Assembly: GCA_964413535.1 (NCBI GenBank)
Contig: CAYPTB010000059.1
Span: 46,517 to 110,516, forward strand
Source: CAYPTB01 sp964413535
GTDB lineage: Bacteria > Planctomycetota > UBA1135 > GCA-002686595
Reading direction: 5' to 3'
Length of the DNA: 64,000 bases
Under the pieces are notes generated by a model. The model did no database searches. It was not told where the DNA came from and saw nothing but the letters and a program-made list of their open reading frames with translations. Every line of letters begins with the position of its first letter. Position 1 is the first letter of the stretch. Made by a program: the position numbers and the translations under genes. Positions 9,228 through 17,296 of the stretch are shown here, in pieces.

Positions 9228-9889
9228 CGAGGCTCCTTTTCGGAGGAAGGCGCCAGCGCGCGCCCCGGCCGCTCCTCGAGAACGTCGAGAGCGCTCTCCA
9301 ACGCGCGTCGAGCACGCCGCGCGACCTCGCTCGCGGAGACACCTGCGCCGCGCGCAACCTCGTCCAGGGAACGACCCTCGACCAGCAGGGCCAGGCATGC
9401 GCGCCGGTCGTCCAGCGCGCAACGATTGAACGCGCCGCTCGCCCGCCGAGCCGCGCGAGCGGAGAACCCGAGGGGAGTGGCGAGCGTCTCGAACGCATCG
9501 GGGCCGCGGCCGGGGGAGTCGGCCTGTCGAAGATCGTCCGCGGCCGCTCTCTTCACGCTCTCTTCGAGCATCGCGGCCAGGCCGCCGGGCGAGCGGCGAG
9601 CCAACCGCGACACGTGCACGAGGGCGCGCAGGTGGAAGCGATCCGCATCGCACAGGAGCGCCTCGCGGGCGACGTGTGCGGCGACGAGCTTGCGCACCTG
9701 AAGCGGGTCTCCGTCGGAGATCCGCGTGAGGATCTCGCGCGGAGTCCCGAGGAGCAGTCCCGGGCTGCGTGTGGGAGTCCGAACGACCTCGGCGCCTGCG
9801 CTCGAGCTCGCGCTCTCCGGGCCGGCAGGACGCGGGTCCGTCCCGGATGGGGTCTTGGGGTTCGCCTCTCTTCCGGCGCCACTCCGCAT
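9224..9889 (-). CDS. Sigma-70-family (ECF-like) regulator, divergent
   Basis: 221 aa. The first ~45 residues are a disordered Ser/Pro/Ala tail. The C-terminal ~60 residues read as a sigma region-4-type helix-turn-helix: CALDDRRACLALLVEGRSLDEVARGAGVSASEVARRARRAL, with the expected 'regulator length, recognition helix, positively charged helix' pattern. The middle (TPREILTRISDGDPLQVRKLVAAHVA to about 120) could be a diverged region 2, but I cannot match the core-binding motif with confidence. It is first gene of a three-gene set ending in the degenerate AAA protein. Inferred: a sigma factor or sigma-like transcription regulator. It is divergent from fabI across a 340-nt gap. Confidence 0.6.
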   Translation of the reverse strand: MRSGAGREANPKTPSGTDPRPAGPESASSSAGAEVVRTPTRSPGLLLGTPREILTRISDGDPLQVRKLVAAHVAREALLCDADRFHLRALVHVSRLARRSPGGLAAMLEESVKRAAADDLRQADSPGRGPDAFETLATPLGFSARAARRASGAFNRCALDDRRACLALLVEGRSLDEVARGAGVSASEVARRARRALESALDVLEERPGRALAPSSEKEPR

Positions 9890-10230
9890 CGTCGTGCTCC
9901 TCTCGGAAACCGCTCACCCGGCGGCCGCCACGCGCTCAGTCTAGGAACGAGACTCGAAACCAGCGCGAACCCACCGGCGGCACGCGCGAGGGCCACGCGG
10001 CGGCCACGAGGAACGGGATCGTTGAGCGCGACGCGGAGTCGCCCGTCCTGGTCGAAGGCTGCGATTCCCCGAAACGACGGACGACGCTGCCCCAGCGTTG
10101 TTCGAGCGAACCGAGCCGCCTACCATCCCGTTCCGCGCGCCGCCCTTCGCTTCGCGTCTTCGCGCGCGACCTGCACGCGGATCCCCTTGCGCCCCTCTAC
10201 TCCCCACTCGTCCCCCACGCGGAGGCCGGC
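9890..10230. other. Divergent intergenic region upstream of fabI
   Basis: 341 nt between the minus-strand regulator and fabI. It must contain both promoters, but no clear -35/-10 pair was recognised. The fabI ribosome-binding site GGAGG is at 10221-10225. Confidence 0.4.
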
Positions 10231-11004
10231 TTGACTGGATTCCTGGCCGAGAAGACGGGCGTGATCCTCGGCGTCGCGAACAAGCGCTCGATCGCTTGGG
10301 CGTGCGCCCGAGCGCTCGCCGAGCAGGGCATGCGACTCGCCTTCACCTTTGCCGGCGAGCGCTTGGAGAAGACGGTCCGGACGCTCGCCGAGGACATGCC
10401 GGGGTCCTTGGTCCTTCCCTGCGACGTCACCGTTCCCGAGGAGATCGATTCCGCCTTCGAGAAGGTCGGCCAGGAATTCGGTCGGCTCGATGCCGTCGTG
10501 CACGCCGTGGCCTTCGCGCCGCGCGACGAGCTCGGCGGCGACTTCTACCACACCACGAAAGCGGGCTACATGATCTCGCACGAGGTGTCGGCGTACTCGC
10601 TGACGGCGATCGCGCGCCGCGCTCTCCCGCTCATGGAGGGACGCGGCGGATCGATCGTCACGCTGACCTACATCGGGTCGGAGCGGGTCATCCCTAACTA
10701 CAACGTGATGGGGATCGCCAAGGCGGCGCTGGAGGCGAGCGTGCGCTACCTCGCCTCCGACTTGGGCGGCCGCGGCATCCGGGTGAACGCGATATCGGCT
10801 GGGCCGATCCGGACGCTCTCGGCAGCGGGCATCCAGGGCTTCAACGAGATCCTCGACCACATCGCCGAACGCTCGCCGCTGAAGCGCAACATCACGGCCG
10901 AGGAAGTCGGCTCCGTGTGCGCGTTCCTGGCGGGCCCGATGTCGAGCGGGATCACGGGCACGACGATCTACGTCGACGCCGGCTATCACATCATGGGCGT
11001 CTGA
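10231..11004 (+). CDS. fabI: Enoyl-[acyl-carrier-protein] reductase (NADH)
   Basis: FabI reduces trans-2-enoyl-ACP in the last step of type II fatty-acid elongation. The 257-aa protein is a short-chain dehydrogenase fold with the FabI-specific nucleotide loop GVANKRSIAW (14-23), the catalytic YNVMGIAK (Tyr157, Lys164; Tyr-x6-Lys), and the C-terminal GTTIYVDAGYHIMG. The start is a TTG with a perfect GGAGG five bases upstream; longer frames upstream have no homology. It is monocistronic and convergent with the DUF481 gene 45 nt downstream. Target of triclosan-type inhibitors in other bacteria. Confidence 0.95.
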   Translation: MTGFLAEKTGVILGVANKRSIAWACARALAEQGMRLAFTFAGERLEKTVRTLAEDMPGSLVLPCDVTVPEEIDSAFEKVGQEFGRLDAVVHAVAFAPRDELGGDFYHTTKAGYMISHEVSAYSLTAIARRALPLMEGRGGSIVTLTYIGSERVIPNYNVMGIAKAALEASVRYLASDLGGRGIRVNAISAGPIRTLSAAGIQGFNEILDHIAERSPLKRNITAEEVGSVCAFLAGPMSSGITGTTIYVDAGYHIMGV

Positions 11005-11049
11005 ACGGCCGCCGGGGATCGATCCGCGCGACCGCCGCTCGCCACGGGA

Positions 11050-11889
11050 TCAATACACCAAGCCGAGGCTCACGATCCACGTGTTGTCGGTGCTGCCCGT
11101 GCCCGGCGGAGCGTTGTTGTTGTAGCGCGCGACCCATTGGAGCTGGGCGAACAGCTTGTCCGTCATGTTGATGCGCAGGCGCGAGTCCAGCGCCCCGTTG
11201 AACTCGGAGAAGTCGAGGCTCGGATACATCTCCGCCGTCTGCAGGAAAGTGGTGTTCTCGGTCACGGTGTAGTCGAGGTTCGTCGCGAGCCGCAGGGCGA
11301 AGAAGTCGTCGTCGTCCACCTGGCCGAAGTAGTTCTCGTCGACCCACGAGATACCGGCTTCACCGTCGAGCTTGAGGTCCTCCTCGACGATCAGCTTCCG
11401 GCCCAGACCGGTCGAGTAGATCATCCGCAGGTGGAGATCGGCGATGTCGTCGTTCTCGGCGCTGACCGAGCTGAACCAGTAGTTCCTTTCGTCGAAGAAG
11501 CGGTCGTACTTGCCCTGGCCGTACCAACGCCGCTGGGTCACGTCGGTTCCGCCCGTGAGATCGTCCTCTTGTTGCGCGAAGTTCCAATTGGCCTTCAGCA
11601 TCACCCGGTTCATCTCCCACTCCTTCTTGCCGTCGGCGGAAGCGGACGACGAGATCGTGTCGGAGTTGCCGCTGGAGACGCTCGCGCCGATTGCCACGGC
11701 GCCGTGCCAATTCTCGTCGACGTCTTCGACGGGCGGAGGCGTGAAATCCGCGCTGCTCGCTGGGGCGGGCGTTGCCGTCGCGAGGAGAGCCTCGGCGAGC
11801 GCGGGCGCAGGTTGCGCGACAGGCGCCGAGGACACGAGCTCGCTCGGGACGTGCACGAAGAGCAGCAGCAGGCAGGTCGGGATGGGCAT
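11050..11889 (-). CDS. DUF481 outer-membrane beta-barrel protein
   Basis: 279 aa from ATG 11889, starting with a hydrophobic secretion signal (MPIPTCLLLLFVHV). The mature part is typical of DUF481/YdiY ('salt-induced outer membrane protein'): NWHGAVAIGASVSSGNSDT at the first strand, alternating aromatic strands such as RRWYGQGKYDRFFDERNYWF, and the terminal WIVSLGLVY ending in an aromatic residue, as expected for barrel assembly by BAM. Known: the family is found in Gram-negative outer membranes, precise role unclear. The frame continues upstream of 11889 but the sequence there is not protein-like. Confidence 0.85.
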   Translation of the reverse strand: MPIPTCLLLLFVHVPSELVSSAPVAQPAPALAEALLATATPAPASSADFTPPPVEDVDENWHGAVAIGASVSSGNSDTISSSASADGKKEWEMNRVMLKANWNFAQQEDDLTGGTDVTQRRWYGQGKYDRFFDERNYWFSSVSAENDDIADLHLRMIYSTGLGRKLIVEEDLKLDGEAGISWVDENYFGQVDDDDFFALRLATNLDYTVTENTTFLQTAEMYPSLDFSEFNGALDSRLRINMTDKLFAQLQWVARYNNNAPPGTGSTDNTWIVSLGLVY

Positions 11890-12253
11890 CGGGATGTCTC
11901 GACGGGGCCAGCGGGTCGCGGGTGTCGGCGCGGATTCTAGTGATCCGAAGCACGCGAAGCCGACCCCTCGCTCCCGGGGGGTCCGAGCGAGTCCGGCACT
12001 CGTCCGAGGGAACGGAGAAGCCCACGCCGGCGCACGGCACCAACTCAGGCGCCCGGAGAGGCGTAGTGGGAACCCCGCGAACCCGAGGAAGAGGGCCCGA
12101 CTTGCGACTCGGAAGACACGACGCTTCAATCGTTCCCCCTCGCAGGCCTGGGACTCGCGCTCGGGCTCGCACGTCCTCGAGCCGGGCCGAGCGCCGGCCC
12201 ATCCCCAACTCAACCTGGCCCACGCGTGCGGGGGCCCCTGGCAAGCACGAGAC
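11890..12253. other. Divergent intergenic region before the ABC exporter operon
   Basis: 364 nt, GC-rich. A GGGCCG...CGGCCC hairpin is visible shortly before the ABC ATPase gene. No convincing promoter or coding frame was seen. Confidence 0.4.
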
Positions 12254-13279
12254 ATGGACGCGCTGATCGAGATTTCGAACCTGTCCAAGCGCTTCGGCTC
12301 CTTCGTGGCCGTGGACGGGATCTCCTTCTCGGTGAACCGGGGAGAGGTCCTGGGCTTCTTGGGCCCCAACGGAGCGGGGAAGTCCACCACCATGAGGATG
12401 GTGACGGGCTTCCTGACTCCCACGTCGGGCGGCATCCGCGTCGGCGGTCACGATGTGCTGTCGGATCCCACCGGCGCCCAGATGGGCATCGGGTACCTGC
12501 CCGAAGGCGCGCCGCTCTACCCCGACATGACGCCGGCGGGTCTCCTGACCTTCGTCGCGGAGATCCGCGGTTTGTACGGCGCCGCCCAACGCGAGCGAAT
12601 CGAGGACGTCGTGGAGAAGGTCCACGTCACCAACGTCCTGCGGCAACCGATCGAGACGCTCTCGAAGGGTTTCAAGCGCCGCGTCGGTCTGGCGCTCGCG
12701 ATCCTGCACGACCCGGAAGTCCTCGTCCTCGACGAGCCCACCGACGGTTTGGACCCGAATCAGAAGGCCGAGGTGCGCGCGTTGATCCGCGAGATGGCCA
12801 AGGAGAAGGCCATCGTGCTCTCGACTCACATCCTCGAGGAGGTCGAGGCCGTGTGCACGCGCGCGATCATCATCGACCGCGGACGGATCGTCATCGACGG
12901 AACGCCTTGGGAGCTCGAGGCGCGATCTCGCCACCACAACGCCGTCCGGATCACCTTGGCTGCAGGGACTTCGTCGGCAGCGCTCTCGGAGCTCGAGGGC
13001 ATCCGCGGAGTGAGCTCGGTGGAAGAGCTCGCGCGCGCGAACGGGAGCGTCACCTACATGGTGCTGCCGAGGCCGGGCGAGAGCCTGGTGGCCTCGGTGA
13101 CCGAATGCGTCCGACGCAAGGGCTGGAACGTCGACGAGCTCTCGGTCGAGCGCGGTCGTCTCGACGACGTCTTCCGCATGCTCACCAAGAGCGATCGCGA
13201 GACGAGTGACGAGGTGCGACCCCTCGAACGCTCGATGGGCTCTGCGTCCGCTCACGAGAAGGAAGAGGTGAGGGCGTGA
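12254..13279 (+). CDS. ABC transporter ATPase, GldA/CcmA-like
   Basis: 341 aa. Walker A GPNGAGKST (37-45), Q-loop region GYLPEGAPLYPDMT, ABC signature LSKGFKRRVGLA, Walker B VLVLDEPTDGLD, and H-loop STHILEE are all present, followed by a ~100-residue C-terminal extension of the DUF4162 type. It heads a four-gene operon with an ABC-2 permease, a GldG-like auxiliary protein and a DUF4340 protein. Known: this set resembles the GldA-GldF-GldG exporter of Bacteroidota gliding and occurs widely in planctomycetes and others without proven gliding. Its stop overlaps the permease GTG. Confidence 0.92.
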   Translation: MDALIEISNLSKRFGSFVAVDGISFSVNRGEVLGFLGPNGAGKSTTMRMVTGFLTPTSGGIRVGGHDVLSDPTGAQMGIGYLPEGAPLYPDMTPAGLLTFVAEIRGLYGAAQRERIEDVVEKVHVTNVLRQPIETLSKGFKRRVGLALAILHDPEVLVLDEPTDGLDPNQKAEVRALIREMAKEKAIVLSTHILEEVEAVCTRAIIIDRGRIVIDGTPWELEARSRHHNAVRITLAAGTSSAALSELEGIRGVSSVEELARANGSVTYMVLPRPGESLVASVTECVRRKGWNVDELSVERGRLDDVFRMLTKSDRETSDEVRPLERSMGSASAHEKEEVRA

Positions 13280-14010
13280 AACGAACGTTGAGCATCTTCA
13301 AGCGCGAGCTCGCGGGTTATTTCGCCACTCCCGTCGCCTACGTCTTCATCGCGGTCTTCTTGTTCCTCACCGGCCTCTTCACGTTCAACCTGGGCAGCTT
13401 CTTCGAGCGCGGTCAAGCCGACCTCCGGCCCTTCTTCGACCTCCTACCCTGGCTGTTCCTGTTCTTGGTTCCGGCCATCTCGATGCGTCTCTGGGCGGAG
13501 GAGCGCAAGCAAGGGACGATCGAGCTCCTGTTCACGCTGCCCATCACGATGGGTCAAGCGGTGATGGGCAAGTTCTTCGCGGCCTGGGCGTTCACCGCCA
13601 TCGCCCTGTGTATGACTTTCCCCCTGTGGATCACGGTCAACTACCTGGGCAACCCCGACAACGGCGTGATCCTCGCGAGCTACGTGGGCGGAATCTTGAT
13701 GGCCGGCGGTTTCCTCGCGATCGGCTCGTGCATCTCCGCCGTTACGAAGAACCAGGTCATCGCGTTCGTGCTGAGCGTCGTCGTCTGCTTCCTGTTCCTC
13801 TTGACGTCGCTTCCGCCCGTGATGGTCATGTTCACTGGTTGGCTCCCGCCCGTGCTGCTCGACGCGATCGCGTTGTTCAGCTTCTACTCGCACTTCGATT
13901 CCATCACGAAGGGCGTGATCGATCTCCGCGACGCCGTCTTCTTCGCTTCGCTGATGATCTTCTTCCTGTTCACCAACGCGCTGGTTCTCGACGCCAAGAA
14001 GGCTAGCTGA
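13276..14010 (+). CDS. ABC-2 type permease, GldF-like
   Basis: 244 aa, six predicted transmembrane helices. The N-terminus IFKRELAGYFATPVAYVFIAVFLFLTGLF and the LWAEERKQGTIELLFTLPIT segment after the second helix are hallmarks of ABC-2 permeases of the GldF type. The GTG start overlaps the ATPase stop (GTGA), so subunits are translationally coupled. Expected to dimerise in the inner membrane with the preceding ATPase; the substrate is unknown. Confidence 0.9.
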   Translation: MKRTLSIFKRELAGYFATPVAYVFIAVFLFLTGLFTFNLGSFFERGQADLRPFFDLLPWLFLFLVPAISMRLWAEERKQGTIELLFTLPITMGQAVMGKFFAAWAFTAIALCMTFPLWITVNYLGNPDNGVILASYVGGILMAGGFLAIGSCISAVTKNQVIAFVLSVVVCFLFLLTSLPPVMVMFTGWLPPVLLDAIALFSFYSHFDSITKGVIDLRDAVFFASLMIFFLFTNALVLDAKKAS

Positions 14011-14024
14011 GGAGTCATTCGAAA

Positions 14025-15938
14025 GTGGAGAAGCGAAAGCTCTACGTCACGGGCTTCGGCATCGCGCTCGTTCTTTTCTTCGCCGTCAACATCCTCTCGT
14101 CGGCAGCCCTCCGTTCGGCACGGCTCGACTTGACCGAGAACGGGCTCTACTCGCTCACGGACGGGACGCGGAACATCGTCTCGTCGCTCACCGAGCCCGT
14201 CAGGTTGAAGCTGTTCTTCTCGGAGAAGCTCTCCCAGGACATGGGCGAGCTGCAGTCCATGCGCACCTACGGCACGCGCGTTCGCGAGCTCCTGGACGAG
14301 TACACCCTGATGTCCAAGGGCAAGATCGAGCTGACGGTGGTCGATCCGGAGCCCTACTCGGAGGCCGAGGACGAGGCGGTGCAGTCCGGCATCGCGGGCC
14401 TCGCGGTCGGCGCTTCGCAGGAGAAGTTCTACTTCGGCCTCCTCGGGACCAGCTCGACGGACGACGAGGCCACGCTCCCCTTCTTCGATCCTTCGAACGA
14501 GCCCCTGCTCGAGTACGACATCACCAAGCTCGTCTACGGGTTGGCGAATCCCGCGCGAGCCGTGGTGGGAATCGTCTCGTCGCTCGACATGGAGGGCGGG
14601 CCGGGCAACCCGATGATGGGGCAGCAGGGCACGCCTCCCTGGGCGATCCTCACGCAGCTCGAGGAGTCGTTCGAGGTTCTCGAGCTCGGCCAGCACGTGC
14701 GGAACGTCCCGGAGGAGGTCGACGTCCTCCTGGTCGTCCACCCGAAGGAGATCCCGGAGACCACGAAGTACGCCATCGATCAATTCGCCCTGCGCGGTGG
14801 ACGCGTGATGCTCTTCGTCGATCCACAAGCCGAAGCGGACCAACCTCCCGATCCCACCGATCGCATGGCTCGCTTCTCGTACAAGCGCGCCTCCACGTTC
14901 GATCCGATCCTCGAGGCATGGGGGCTGCGGCTCCTGCCGGGCAAGATCGCCGCCGACCGCAGTCGCGCCACGCAGGTGCGCTCGGGCGGCGCACCCACCG
15001 ACTTCGTCGCTTGGCTCACCCTGCGCGGCGGGGACTTCGATCCCGATGACGCCACGGTGAGCCTGCTGGACCGGATCGTCATGCCCGCTCCCGGGATCCT
15101 GCAGGAGGTCGAGGACACGGAGCTCACGGTCGTGCCGCTGGTCCACACGTCCAGGGACGCGATGCAGGTCGACGCGAGCCAGCTCTTGTATCCCGATCCC
15201 CATGAACTCCTGCGCAACTTCGTGCCCGAAGACACCGAGTTCACGCTCGCCGCGCGCGTCACGGGACGCTCCCGGACGGCCTTCCCGGGAGGAAGGCCCA
15301 TTCCGAGCTCGGAGGAGCAACCTCCGGAGGAAGAGGTCGAAGGAAGCGACGGCGAGGATCCTGCGCACCTGAAGGAGTCGGAGAGCGACCTCAACGTCAT
15401 CGTCGTGGCCGACGTCGATCTCCTGGAAGAGACCTACTGGCTGCAGCGCCAGCAGTTGGGACCCATCTTCCTCGGTTTCCGGAAGACCGCCGACAACGGC
15501 GACTTCGTGATCAATTGCCTCGACAATCTCGCCGGCAGCGACGACCTGATCAGCGTGCGCGGTCGGATGAAGTTCGCGAGACCCTTTGCGCGCGTGGAAG
15601 AGATCCAGAAGGCTGCCGAGCAGAACTACCTGCGCGAGGTCCAGGACCTGCAGGACAGCATCGCGAGCACGGAGCAGCGAATCGTCGAGCTCCAGGGGTC
15701 GCGGCAGGATGCCAGCGGGCTGATCCTCAGCTCGGAGCAGCAGGCCGAGATCGAGAAGCTGCGCGATCAACAGATCGCAACGCGGCGCAAGCTGCGCTCG
15801 CTCCAACACGAGATGCGCAGCGACATCGAAAGCCTCGGAATGCGCCTCAAGCTGGTTCACATCGCGATCGTCCCCGCGGTCTTCAGCCTGGGAGCACTGG
15901 CCTTCGGGGTGTGGCGCTCGAAGCGTCGCACCGGCTGA
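14025..15938 (+). CDS. GldG-like ABC auxiliary protein
   Basis: 637 aa with an N-terminal membrane anchor (VTGFGIALVLFFAVNILSS) and a C-terminal anchor (LVHIAIVPAVFSLGALAFGVW) around a large periplasmic part. The segment DLTENGLYSLTDGTRNIVSSLTEPVRLKLFFSEKL is characteristic of the GldG / 'ABC_transp_aux' family. A coiled coil (about 510-610) precedes the last helix. It begins at a GTG 14 nt after the permease. Known: GldG forms a complex with GldA and GldF; inferred: a periplasmic partner of this exporter. Confidence 0.85.
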   Translation: MEKRKLYVTGFGIALVLFFAVNILSSAALRSARLDLTENGLYSLTDGTRNIVSSLTEPVRLKLFFSEKLSQDMGELQSMRTYGTRVRELLDEYTLMSKGKIELTVVDPEPYSEAEDEAVQSGIAGLAVGASQEKFYFGLLGTSSTDDEATLPFFDPSNEPLLEYDITKLVYGLANPARAVVGIVSSLDMEGGPGNPMMGQQGTPPWAILTQLEESFEVLELGQHVRNVPEEVDVLLVVHPKEIPETTKYAIDQFALRGGRVMLFVDPQAEADQPPDPTDRMARFSYKRASTFDPILEAWGLRLLPGKIAADRSRATQVRSGGAPTDFVAWLTLRGGDFDPDDATVSLLDRIVMPAPGILQEVEDTELTVVPLVHTSRDAMQVDASQLLYPDPHELLRNFVPEDTEFTLAARVTGRSRTAFPGGRPIPSSEEQPPEEEVEGSDGEDPAHLKESESDLNVIVVADVDLLEETYWLQRQQLGPIFLGFRKTADNGDFVINCLDNLAGSDDLISVRGRMKFARPFARVEEIQKAAEQNYLREVQDLQDSIASTEQRIVELQGSRQDASGLILSSEQQAEIEKLRDQQIATRRKLRSLQHEMRSDIESLGMRLKLVHIAIVPAVFSLGALAFGVWRSKRRTG

Positions 15939-15970
15939 CCCGTCTCGTCCTCCCACCCCTCGTCGAAGCG

Positions 15971-17242
15971 ATGAAGCAGAAGAACCTGATCGCCCTGGCG
16001 GTCGTCACCGCAATCGTCATCCTGGGCGCCGTCGTGGCGAGCAAGCGATCCGGTGCGTCGGCGGCTCCTGCCGCCGAAGCCGGCGGTCCCCTGCACGAAG
16101 GCCTGACGAGACGCCTCAACGACGTCGCCGTGCTCGAAGTCACCAACGGCGGTCAGACGTTGACGATCGAGAAGAAAGGCGCCGACTGGGCCATTCAGAA
16201 CGTGAACGGGTACCCCGCCAAGTTCGAGACCGTGAAGAAGGCGTTGATCGCGATCGCGGAGCTCGAGGTCGCAGAGGCCAAGACCAGCGATCCGAAGCGC
16301 TATTCGGAGATCGGGGTCGAGGATCCGCTGGGGGAAGGCGCGACCTCCACCCTGGTCGTCCTGAAGGACGAAGGGGGAGCCTCTCTCGCTTCGCTCGTCA
16401 TCGGCGACTCGAAGCCGGGCCGGAGCCCGGAGCTCTACGTGCGCAAGGCCGACGAAGCTCGCGCGTGGAAGGTCAAGGGTAGCGTCGACCTGCAGAGCGA
16501 CCCCAAGACGTGGATGGATCGAGAGGTTGCGAACGTCGCCTCCGACCGCACGAAGGCCGTGACGGTCACTCACGCCGACGGAGAGCGGCTGCACGTGTTC
16601 AAGGAGAACCGTTCGGACACGAACTTCCTCGTCGAAGGCGTGCCGGCGGATCGTGAGCTCCTCTCGCCCTCGATCGCGAATTCCCTCGCGAGCGTGCTCA
16701 GTTATCTGTCCTTCGACGAAGTCCGTCCGGTCGGAGAAGTCGACTTCGAAACCGCTCCGATCTCCACCACCGAGATTCGCACCTGGGACGGTCTGGTCTT
16801 CGTGGCCACCGTCGCGGAGCACGACGGCGTGGAGTGGGTGAGGTTCCGCGCCCACTACGAGGCTCCGGCCACCCCGGATGCCGAGGCCGACGAGGAGGCC
16901 GTCGACGGCGACGCCGAGCCTATCGAGTCGACCGAGGAGGACGCGGGAGCGGAGCACGACACTGCCGCGATCCAAGCGGAGGCTCTCGAACTGGACGCCG
17001 ACCTCTCGCCCTGGGCCTTCCTGTTCCCGAGCTACAAGCAGTCCAACCTGGAGAAGCGCCTCGTGGACCTGCTGCGCCCCCCCACTCCGCCCCCCGTCCC
17101 GGACGACGGGCTCGTGGATCCATCCGGCGCGACCGAGCCGGGTGACGTGCACGAGGACTCCGATCCGGAGTCCGACGGCGACCCGCACGATCACGACGAC
17201 TCGCACGATCACTCGGAGAACGGGATCGAGTCCGACGATTGA
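15971..17242 (+). CDS. DUF4340-containing periplasmic protein
   Basis: 423 aa from ATG 15971. A single N-terminal anchor (LIALAVVTAIVILGAVVA) is followed by DUF4340-type sequence: VAVLEVTNGGQTLTIEKKGADWAI..YPAKFETVKKALIAIAELEVAEAKTSDPKRYSEIGVEDP. The C-terminal 150 residues are acidic and end in a His/Asp-rich tail (HDHDDSHDHSEN) that could bind metal ions. DUF4340 proteins regularly follow GldG-like genes, as here with a 32-nt gap. Function unknown; probably part of the exporter assembly. Confidence 0.82.
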   Translation: MKQKNLIALAVVTAIVILGAVVASKRSGASAAPAAEAGGPLHEGLTRRLNDVAVLEVTNGGQTLTIEKKGADWAIQNVNGYPAKFETVKKALIAIAELEVAEAKTSDPKRYSEIGVEDPLGEGATSTLVVLKDEGGASLASLVIGDSKPGRSPELYVRKADEARAWKVKGSVDLQSDPKTWMDREVANVASDRTKAVTVTHADGERLHVFKENRSDTNFLVEGVPADRELLSPSIANSLASVLSYLSFDEVRPVGEVDFETAPISTTEIRTWDGLVFVATVAEHDGVEWVRFRAHYEAPATPDAEADEEAVDGDAEPIESTEEDAGAEHDTAAIQAEALELDADLSPWAFLFPSYKQSNLEKRLVDLLRPPTPPPVPDDGLVDPSGATEPGDVHEDSDPESDGDPHDHDDSHDHSENGIESDD

Positions 17243-17272
17243 GCGGGGCGGCGGCCGGGTGAGCCCGCGCCC

Positions 17273-17296
17273 GCGATCGGTTCAGTAACCGATCGC
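17273..17296. terminator. Perfect 10-bp hairpin between convergent genes
   Basis: GCGATCGGTT, a 4-nt CAGT loop, then its exact complement. It lies 31 nt after the DUF4340 stop and its loop contains the sulfatase stop codon. No long T tract follows on either strand, so this may be a bidirectional terminator of a GC-rich type or an mRNA 3'-end protector. Confidence 0.5.
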
